A DNA stretch of 40,451 nt, from NCBI GenBank assembly GCA_937923465.1, contig CALDUB010000316.1:1-40451 (forward strand), written 5' to 3'. The stretch comes from an uncultured Saprospiraceae bacterium. Its GTDB lineage: Bacteria > Bacteroidota > Bacteroidia > Chitinophagales > Saprospiraceae. The translations under genes were made by a program, and so were the position numbers. This document shows positions 35,296 to 40,451 of the stretch, one piece after another; position 1 is the first letter of the stretch, and each line of letters begins with the position of its first letter. The notes under the pieces were generated by a model that was not told the origin of the DNA, searched no databases, and saw only the letters and a list, made by a program, of their open reading frames with translations.

Positions 35296-35339
35296 ATTCT
35301 TTTTTATAAGGAGAGGGCTTGAATTGGAGAATAATTTTT

Positions 35340-35559
35340 GCTCAGAAAAGCCCAGTGTCTAATATCTAACTGAATTAACATTTAAACTTGTATTTGATTT
35401 TGGAGACCTAAAAAAATCTCATTTTTTTCCCTCTGCTCTCTCGTACAAGTGTTCTTTGCAAGCTACGCTCGAAAAAAAAACTCTGCGTCTCCCCGTCTCT
35501 GCGTTCAATTACATACCACGAGTTTAAATGTCAGTTCGTCTAACGTCTAACATCCTTTT
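35340..35559. repeat. Repeat-filled spacer: TGCGTC block, copy 2, plus TCTAACATC units
   Basis: 35447-35505 repeats the GTTCTTTGCAAGCTACGCTC...ACTCTGCGTCT block of 6863-6916 in the same orientation. TCTAATATCTAAC (35358) and CGTCTAACGTCTAACATCC (35527) flank it, the same family combination as upstream of the MoeZ-like gene, suggesting a composite element. Confidence 0.6.
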
Positions 35560-36798
35560 TTAAAGCTCAATCTTAATATAATCAATCACTCCAGCAGACG
35601 CCCCTTCATTCTCCAATATATAATCCCTAGCCTTACCCGCCGCTTCTTTTAGGTTCTCTTCATCAGTCAAATTAACAAACACTTTCATTAAATCCTGACT
35701 ATCATTCACAACAAAACCACCACCTGAATCAACTAAGTAAACTGCCTCGGTAAATTTCCGATACTTAGGTCCAAAAATAACTGGCAAGCCGTGCGCCATT
35801 GGTTCTAAAGTATTGTGAATTCCTGCACCAAATCCGCCGCCAATATAAGCCAAATCTCCGTACTTATACAAACGAGAAAGAAGCCCAATATTATCAATTA
35901 AAAGAACTCGAAAATCATTTATATTTTGCTCGTTGACCTTAGAAAAACGTACAGAAGAAAAAGGTAGTATTGCCTCGATTTGCTTTAAATGTTTTTCTCC
36001 AATTTCGTGTGGCGCAATAATAAATTTCCAATCAGAAAATACCTTATTCGCTATGACACCAGACAGTGTTTTTTCATCCTGTCCCCAAGTACTGCCACAA
36101 ATCAATAGGGGAGAATTTCCTTTAAATTGAGCAGCTAGTGGTATAGATTTTCCTATTTCTGCAATGCTCAAAACTCTATCAATACGCGTATCTCCCGATA
36201 ACTTAATATGCTGAATATCAATGTCTAATAAGTTTTTTTTCGACAATTCATCTTGCACAAAAATACAGTCGAAAAAGTGGAGCATCTTGCGATGCAAACT
36301 ACCATGAAATTTAAAGAAGATTTGTTCTTTTCTAAAAATAGATGAAATTAATATTGTAGGAATAGAACGGCGTTTTAACTCGAAGAGATGATGATACCAA
36401 AATTCATATTTGACGAAAACTGAGTAATCTGGACGCAGGGCATCAATAAATTTTCGTGCATTATTCTTGGTATCCAAAGGCAGATAAAAAACAGCATCTG
36501 CGACAGCGTAGTTTTTGCGGATTTCATAACCAGAAGGGGAGTAGAACGTGACCACAATTTTCCAGTCGGGTCTATCTTTTTTTAGTCCTTCAATAACAGG
36601 GCGCCCCTGTTCAAATTCACCCAAAGAAGCACAATGAAACCAAATTAATTGACCTTCATTTTGCGCCCGAAACGCAGTTGTTTTTGAAAATAAATCTCGA
36701 CGACCAGACACCCAAAGCTGCGCCTTTGGATTAAAGAATGACGCAATGCCAATTCCTAATCGGTAAAGAAAAATTCCAAAATTATAAAGTACAATCAT
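35560..36798 (-). CDS. waaA: 3-deoxy-D-manno-octulosonic acid (Kdo) transferase
   Basis: A 412-residue GT-B glycosyltransferase that adds Kdo to lipid A precursor at the cytosolic face of the inner membrane. The N-terminus has the usual membrane-associating hydrophobic stretch (MIVLYNFGIFLYRLGIGIASF), then the catalytic-Glu region WFHCASLGEFEQGRPVIE. VFVKYEFWYHHLFELKRR follows, and the second domain carries PLLICGSTWGQDE and GGGFGAGIHNTLEPMAHGLPVIFGP for CMP-Kdo binding. All are standard for KdtA/WaaA. Length matches family. Its 3' end leads toward the heptose kinase gene on the same strand. Confidence 0.95.
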   Translation of the reverse strand: MIVLYNFGIFLYRLGIGIASFFNPKAQLWVSGRRDLFSKTTAFRAQNEGQLIWFHCASLGEFEQGRPVIEGLKKDRPDWKIVVTFYSPSGYEIRKNYAVADAVFYLPLDTKNNARKFIDALRPDYSVFVKYEFWYHHLFELKRRSIPTILISSIFRKEQIFFKFHGSLHRKMLHFFDCIFVQDELSKKNLLDIDIQHIKLSGDTRIDRVLSIAEIGKSIPLAAQFKGNSPLLICGSTWGQDEKTLSGVIANKVFSDWKFIIAPHEIGEKHLKQIEAILPFSSVRFSKVNEQNINDFRVLLIDNIGLLSRLYKYGDLAYIGGGFGAGIHNTLEPMAHGLPVIFGPKYRKFTEAVYLVDSGGGFVVNDSQDLMKVFVNLTDEENLKEAAGKARDYILENEGASAGVIDYIKIEL

Positions 36799-36883
36799 TT
36801 GGAGGAAATGAATAGTTTTGACGTTGGATTACAAACAAGTCTAATGGCGAAAAATTTAATATCCGACACCTTCCAAAATAAAA

Positions 36884-36915
36884 AAACGGTAGAGTTCGTA
36901 AAAACTCTACCGTTT
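36884..36915 (-). terminator. Rho-independent terminator (bidirectional shape)
   Basis: AAACGGTAGAGTT pairs with AACTCTACCGTTT around a 6-nt loop, with A and T runs on both sides. On the minus strand it lies downstream of queA and of the MITE at 36924. Confidence 0.8.
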
Positions 36916-36923
36916 AATTTTTC

Positions 36924-37030
36924 CGTTCTCCGTTAAATCGTGTGACAGGAAAAAATGAAAAGCTAAAATCAAATAAATGCTTAGTTTTTTAGTTTTTTCA
37001 TGTCACTTTCACACGATTTGACGGAGAACC
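36924..37030. mobile_element. 107-bp MITE with 8-bp target duplication AATTTTTC
   Basis: Terminal inverted repeats of 22 bp, ending GTTCTCCGT(T/C)AAATCG, match at 20 of 22 positions. The interior also folds back (ATGAAAA...TTTTTTCAT). Exact direct repeats AATTTTTC flank it at 36916-36923 and 37031-37038. No coding capacity. GG-type ends and an 8-bp duplication fit an ISL3-like (or IS1595-like) transposase in trans. The arm is related to that of the element at 8097-8173. Confidence 0.85.
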
Positions 37031-37110
37031 AATTTTTCTTATAAATGTTGATAGTCAAAACAGAAAGCCAAGTTCAATGTCAAGGCAATCTAATAACCGT
37101 CAACCAATAA

Positions 37111-38175
37111 TTAGAGAATTAACATCGCATCTCCATAACTGAAGAAACGGTACTTCTCTTTAACAGCCTGCTCGTAAGCCTCACGGATTAAAGCTTCACC
37201 ACCAAAAGCAGAGACCATAATCAAGAGACTTGATTTAGGCAAGTGCAAATTAGTAATCATACAGTCTGCAATACTAAACTCGTAAGGAGGATAGATGAAT
37301 AAATTTGTCCAACCTTCTGCTGGTTTCAACAAATCATCCGCAGAAACAGCCGTTTCGATAGAACGCATAGATGTCGTTCCAACTGCACAGACGCGTTTTC
37401 CTGCAACTTTTGCTTTGTTTACAACTTCTACTGCCGAAGCGGGAACTTTAAAGTACTCCGCATCCATTTTGTGCTTAGATAAATCTTCTACATCGATACT
37501 ACGGAAAGTACCAAGACCGACATGTAGAGTCAACTCAGCAGAATTAACACCCTTAATCTCAAAGCGCTTTAACAACTCATGGCTAAAGTGTAAACCTGCC
37601 GTAGGGGCAGCTACAGCACCTACTTCTGATGCATAAAGAGTTTGGTAACGTTCTCTATCTTCTGGTTCCGCATCGCGGTTGAGGTATTTAGGCAAAGGTG
37701 TTTTTCCTAAAATTTGAAGAATATCTAAAAATTCTTGAGTAGTACCTTCAAATAAAAAGCGGATAGTACGTCCACGAGAAGTTGTATTATCAACAACCTC
37801 CGCAACCAATAAGTCATTGCCATCTGGGTCTGTAAAGTACAATTTATTACCTACACGGATTTTACGTGCAGGGTCAACCAATACATCCCAAAGACGTTGC
37901 TCCTCGTTCAACTGACGCAACAAGAAAACCTCAATGCGTGCACCAGTTTTTTCTTTCTTCCCGTACATACGTGCAGGAAAAACCTTTGTATTGTTGAAAA
38001 TCATCGCATCACCATCATCAAAATATTCTAATATGTCTTTAAACATACGGTGCTCGATTTTACCAGTATCTCTGTGTACGACCATTAGTCGACTCTCATC
38101 ACGATTTGGCGTCGGGTGTTGAGCTATTAGTTCCTCTGGTAACTCGTATTTGAATTGCGATAGTTTAGTCCTCAT
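37111..38175 (-). CDS. queA: S-adenosylmethionine:tRNA ribosyltransferase-isomerase
   Basis: A 354-residue cytosolic enzyme of queuosine synthesis. It transfers and isomerises the ribosyl moiety of SAM onto 7-aminomethyl-7-deazaguanine in tRNA to give epoxyqueuosine. Family motifs run in order: [60 protein letters not shown] and [17 protein letters not shown]. Length is normal. A -7 box TAAATTTG lies about 290 bp upstream, giving a long leader. Other queuosine genes are not in the window. It is closed by the terminator-MITE region at 36884-37030. Confidence 0.97.
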   Translation of the reverse strand: MRTKLSQFKYELPEELIAQHPTPNRDESRLMVVHRDTGKIEHRMFKDILEYFDDGDAMIFNNTKVFPARMYGKKEKTGARIEVFLLRQLNEEQRLWDVLVDPARKIRVGNKLYFTDPDGNDLLVAEVVDNTTSRGRTIRFLFEGTTQEFLDILQILGKTPLPKYLNRDAEPEDRERYQTLYASEVGAVAAPTAGLHFSHELLKRFEIKGVNSAELTLHVGLGTFRSIDVEDLSKHKMDAEYFKVPASAVEVVNKAKVAGKRVCAVGTTSMRSIETAVSADDLLKPAEGWTNLFIYPPYEFSIADCMITNLHLPKSSLLIMVSAFGGEALIREAYEQAVKEKYRFFSYGDAMLIL

Positions 38176-38468
38176 AAAAATTTATCTGAAATTTGCTTAA
38201 AAGTTAATCATCGTCTGCTATTTCATATGAAATCTGTGATGATACTCTAAAATATATGTAAAATTCGGCTGTGACGCCTTGCCTATTGATTCTTTGAAAA
38301 AATCCGATGATGAGTGATAGAGAAAAAATAAAAAACCAGTAGTTGTTTGGGCTTTGGTTTCTTATTTTTTTACAATCACAGTTTATCCCGTGTTGCGGGA
38401 GATTTTGCAAAGAACTATATAATAAGGTTTTAGATGCACATTTTGTTCCGCATTTTCATAAAAGGCCG

Positions 38469-38476
38469 CAAATTTA
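38469..38476 (-). promoter_or_regulatory. -7 box TAAATTTG for queA
   Basis: Minus-strand TAAATTTG matches the consensus, with TTTC 20 bp upstream. Inferred leader about 290 nt. Confidence 0.45.
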
Positions 38477-38522
38477 GTAAAATGCAACGAAGTAATGAAA
38501 GATTCACCAATTGGTTATGCAC

Positions 38523-38530
38523 TATTTTTG
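38523..38530 (+). promoter_or_regulatory. -7 box TATTTTTG for the Crp/Fnr gene
   Basis: Plus-strand match to TAnnTTTG 37 bp before the ATG; the -33 element is not evident. Confidence 0.4.
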
Positions 38531-38566
38531 CTTTATTCGCATCTTATACCATTATAAAGACTATTT

Positions 38567-39145
38567 ATGTACAATAAAATCCATAATCTTTTAGAAAAAA
38601 AGACACATATTTCTGCAGAATTGCGAAATGACCTCGAAAAATCATGGTGTCACGTCCGAAATTTAGAACGTCATGATTACATTTCAAGAGAAGGAGAGAC
38701 GGAACGTTTTCTCTATTTTGTAGACTCTGGAGCGATGAAAATTTACTACTTGCATGACGGAAAAGAGATATGTGCAGGCTTTGCCTATGACAATTCTTTG
38801 ATATGTTCCTATCCCAGTTTTATTTCAAATCAGCCGTCAGCTTATTATATTCAAGCGATAAAACCTTGCATTTTATTAGGTATAAAAAGAGAAGACTTTT
38901 ACCGAATAGTAGACAAATACCGGGAAATGGAAAGATGTTGGCGCATCATGACGGAAGAGGCATTACTAGGAAGATTGCAACGAGAACTAGAAATATTAAC
39001 TCTAAATCCTGTCGAGAAGTTTGAACGATTAATGACGCGTAGTCCACATGTTTTTAATATTATTCCTCAAAAATACTTAGCCGCTTATTTAGGGATGACA
39101 CCCGAAACATTTAGTCGTGCAAAAGCGACCTTTCAAAAATCTTGA
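38567..39145 (+). CDS. Crp/Fnr family transcriptional regulator
   Basis: A 192-residue one-component regulator. The N-terminal half is a cyclic-nucleotide-binding-like beta-roll (ISREGETERFLYFVDSGAMKIYYLHDGKEICAGF). It lacks the R-x-S/T phosphate-binding signature of true cAMP receptors and the cysteine set of Fnr, so its signal is unknown. The C-terminal winged helix-turn-helix reads NIIPQKYLAAYLGMTPETFSRAKATF, with TPETFSRAK as recognition helix. Bacteroidota encode many such short Crp-like proteins beside small enzymes. A DinB-fold gene follows 77 bp downstream on the same strand and may be a target or co-transcribed. Confidence 0.92.
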   Translation: MYNKIHNLLEKKTHISAELRNDLEKSWCHVRNLERHDYISREGETERFLYFVDSGAMKIYYLHDGKEICAGFAYDNSLICSYPSFISNQPSAYYIQAIKPCILLGIKREDFYRIVDKYREMERCWRIMTEEALLGRLQRELEILTLNPVEKFERLMTRSPHVFNIIPQKYLAAYLGMTPETFSRAKATFQKS

Positions 39146-39222
39146 TTTCAATCAATTTTTTATTCTCTCATTATTATGACCTTTGTATCGAAGTCGCAAT
39201 CAAAATCAGATAAAGAATTAAA

Positions 39223-39762
39223 ATGAATAAAAAAGAATTTTTAAATTTTTGGAAAGAAGAAGCATCAATTAACTTGCAATTTGTTGAAAACGAATTGGTT
39301 AAGTTAACTGAAGCACAGCTAAACTTCAAGCCAGACGCAGATAAGTGGAGTGTTTTACAATGCGTAGAACATCTTAATCGATACTCAGGATATTATCTAA
39401 AAATAATGGCTGACAAATTATCAAAAGCCAATGAAAAAGGTGCAGAAGAAGTAAAGTACAGTTGGTTTGGTAAGATGTCAATCAAGTCAATACATCCTGA
39501 CAACAGAAAAAAATCTAAAACACTAGGCAGATTAAATCCCACAGAAAGTGAAGTAAATCGACAGATTTTGCAAGATTTTATTGTGCATCAAAAAAATCTT
39601 TTGAGTCTTCTGCAAAAAGCAGAAAAATACTCCGTCAATTCAATAAAAATACCTGCCGATGTTTTTAAACTCTTGAAACTGAGACTAGGAGAATGCTTTG
39701 AATTTGTAATTGTACATCAACAAAGACATATTTTGCAGATAAAAGAGGTGTTGACAAAATAA
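39223..39762 (+). CDS. DinB-fold (YfiT-like) protein
   Basis: A 179-residue four-helix-bundle protein of the DinB/YfiT superfamily. DKWSVLQCVEHLNRYSGYY near residue 40 is the typical W-S-x-x-Q-x-x-x-H-L segment, and FVIVHQQRHILQIKEV near 162 supplies the two other His of the metal triad. Many members are metal-dependent transferases using thiol cofactors, but the substrate here is unknown. No signal peptide, so cytosolic. It lies downstream of a Crp/Fnr gene; a -7-like GACCTTTG at 39178 may give it its own promoter. Closed by a strong terminator. Confidence 0.88.
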   Translation: MNKKEFLNFWKEEASINLQFVENELVKLTEAQLNFKPDADKWSVLQCVEHLNRYSGYYLKIMADKLSKANEKGAEEVKYSWFGKMSIKSIHPDNRKKSKTLGRLNPTESEVNRQILQDFIVHQKNLLSLLQKAEKYSVNSIKIPADVFKLLKLRLGECFEFVIVHQQRHILQIKEVLTK

Positions 39763-39810
39763 GTTAAAGCAGAAGAAATTCGTGTCTTATCCGCGTTCCA
39801 ATCACACAAC

Positions 39811-39847
39811 AAAAAAAGCGTCACCTAAACCAAGGTGACGCTTTTTT
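39811..39847 (+). terminator. Rho-independent terminator
   Basis: AAAAGCGTCACCT pairs with AGGTGACGCTTTT around AAACCA, with A and T runs at the base. It serves the DinB gene and probably also the converging 53-residue gene. Confidence 0.9.
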
Positions 39848-39865
39848 ATACCAGATTCTGGCATT

Positions 39866-40027
39866 CTACATAACATCCATTGCAGCTGCTAAGTAAGTCA
39901 AACTAAAAGGTAATGCTAACCAAAACCATTCAGGAATGAAAATCAAAAGAGCAATCATTGCTACCGTTGAAATCAAGAAGTAAAGCCAGTATTTTGACTT
40001 CGACGCTGTTTCTTTCATTTCTCCCAT
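39866..40027 (-). CDS. Small 53-residue membrane protein (not in ORF track)
   Basis: The minus strand from the ATG at 40027 to TAG at 39866 encodes a 53-residue protein beginning MGEMKETASKSKYWLYFLI. A short charged N-terminus precedes two closely spaced hydrophobic segments (LYFLISTVAMIALLIFI and WFWLALPFSLTYLAAAM) separated by PEW, i.e. a small inner-membrane hairpin. I do not recognise the family. Support: it fills the space right up to a shared terminator, and a -7 box TACTTTTG lies upstream on the same strand (40275-40268). Below the 60-residue cutoff of the track. Confidence 0.65.
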   Translation of the reverse strand: MGEMKETASKSKYWLYFLISTVAMIALLIFIPEWFWLALPFSLTYLAAAMDVM

Positions 40028-40342
40028 GATATAGATATATTTTTTTCTTGCAGTTATTCTAGAAATAAGTGAAAACGATTTAATAAATTGTGTTATTATT
40101 CGCCGTAATTTTTTCTTCTAAAGAATTCAAAAAATCGTTGCATAGCTAGGCTACGGAAATATTTTTTGTGTTTTTTAGAAGGAAAAAGGACAAGTATAAT
40201 GGCTCAAGTTATTGAATCGCTTTTACTTTCAACACCTGCAATTCTATTTTCGTTGTAAATTGAGCCGCAAAAGTAGGAAAACTTTTTAATAATTGCTTGT
40301 TTGCAATGTTGAAAGTTTTATAGAATTATAAAAAATCAATAT
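40028..40342. other. Spacer with long hairpin and minus-strand promoter
   Basis: A near-perfect long hairpin (about 40109-40187) has arms starting TTTTTTCTTCTAAA and ending TTTAGAAGGAAAAA, and is capped by TAGC-TAG-GCTA. A minus-strand -7 box TACTTTTG lies at 40268-40275, so the hairpin would be in the leader of the 53-residue gene. No -33 match was found. Confidence 0.5.
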
Positions 40343-40451
40343 TTGAGAAAAATTATCCTAACAGGACCAGAGAGTACAGGCAAGTCTACTCTTGCCAAAA
40401 TGCTATCAAATGCACTAAAAGCACCTTTGATAAAAGAGTACGCACGCGAAT
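40343..40451 (+). CDS. NadR-like P-loop ATPase/kinase, partial
   Basis: An open frame runs off the right edge. From the TTG at 40343 it reads MRKIILTGPESTGKSTLAKM and continues to IKEYARE. GPESTGKST is a Walker A loop and the following EYARE is typical of the ribosylnicotinamide-kinase domain of NadR and related AAA_28 proteins, which phosphorylate nicotinamide riboside in NAD salvage. A stop lies in frame at 40310 and no ATG intervenes, so TTG is the likely start. Only 36 codons are visible; the family call rests on these two motifs. Confidence 0.78.
   Translation, partial: MRKIILTGPESTGKSTLAKMLSNALKAPLIKEYARE

Larger units (their letters stand above)
38176..38566. other. Spacer between queA and the Crp/Fnr gene
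   Basis: Divergent promoter region without a convincing gene. It holds the queA -7 box (38469-38476), a -7 box TATTTTTG (38523-38530) for the regulator gene, and a TCCCG-TGTTG-CGGGA hairpin at about 38387-38401. A minus ORF at 38204-38410 has no supporting features. Confidence 0.55.

Noticed and set aside
38204-38410. 68-residue minus ORF with one hydrophobic stretch
   Set aside because: It lies between the queA promoter box and queA, has no motif, signal or ribosome site, and its N-terminal part translates a hairpin.
38340-38417. Degenerate relative of the 8-bp-duplication MITE (GTTCTTTGCAAAATCTCCCG on the minus strand)
   Set aside because: Only one arm is recognisable and no flanking direct repeat was found.
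40200-40258. 19-codon plus ORF starting MAQVIESLL with an AAGGA-like sequence upstream
   Set aside because: Too short to support, and it opposes the presumed minus-strand leader of the 53-residue gene.
1-40451. tRNA or rRNA genes and a local GATC restriction-modification locus
   Set aside because: No cloverleaf with CCA-type end, no rRNA-like conserved blocks, and no methyltransferase or endonuclease motifs were seen in any ORF.

Overview
The window reads as chromosome of an AT-rich Bacteroidota bacterium, most likely Saprospiria-like (the class is a guess). Evidence: a giant type IX secretion (T9SS) substrate ending in a CHU_C sorting domain, lipoproteins with Bacteroidota-style lipoboxes, LPS inner-core genes (waaA, heptose-7-phosphate kinase), few Shine-Dalgarno sequences, and recurring TAnnTTTG -7 boxes of the Bacteroidota primary sigma factor. 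I see no rRNA, tRNA, CRISPR array, prophage or complete insertion sequence.

Layout. 1-2307: a sodium:solute symporter running off the left edge (absent from the ORF track because it has no stop inside the window) behind a Gfo/Idh/MocA oxidoreductase. 2634-5971: a YHYH lipoprotein and a prolyl oligopeptidase lipoprotein. 5972-7001: intergenic, with a candidate 6S-like structured RNA (own promoter, long closing stem, terminator) and repeats. 7002-9336: a MoeZ-type ThiF-rhodanese protein, a small membrane protein and MiaE. 9502-13809: a small ORF, a Cys-rich lipoprotein, an acyl-CoA thioesterase, a DUF3299-like secreted protein and isocitrate dehydrogenase. 15074-26221: one 3715-residue surface protein (22 SprB-like repeats, then two alternating Cys-rich module types, then CHU_C). 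26725-30101: YidC and a MATE transporter. 30354-31809: a small exported protein and a membrane protein. 31941-38175, mostly minus strand: PfkA, a BadF-type sugar kinase, HldE-type kinase, WaaA, QueA. 38567-40451: a Crp/Fnr regulator, a DinB-fold protein, a 53-residue membrane protein missed by the ORF track, and the start of a NadR-like P-loop ATPase.

How the genes relate. Most are housekeeping (TCA cycle, glycolysis, tRNA modification, LPS core, membrane insertion) in short units. The unusual content is the giant adhesin-like protein, which has no PorP/SprF partner beside it, and the spaces between genes. Those spaces hold at least two classes of MITE-like elements with recognisable target duplications (8-bp duplications at 36924-37030 and 8097-8173; TA-flanked copies at 2323-2574 and 8524-8707), plus several further dispersed repeat families. 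One MITE has moved the stop codon of the MoeZ-like gene.

The strongest window-wide signal is near-absence of the tetranucleotide GATC: I found only two copies by eye in 40 kb where base composition predicts over one hundred. In the giant gene, Asp before a C-initial codon is spelled GAC in every case I checked. This suggests long exposure to a GATC-cutting restriction system encoded elsewhere. All counts are manual readings and need recomputation.
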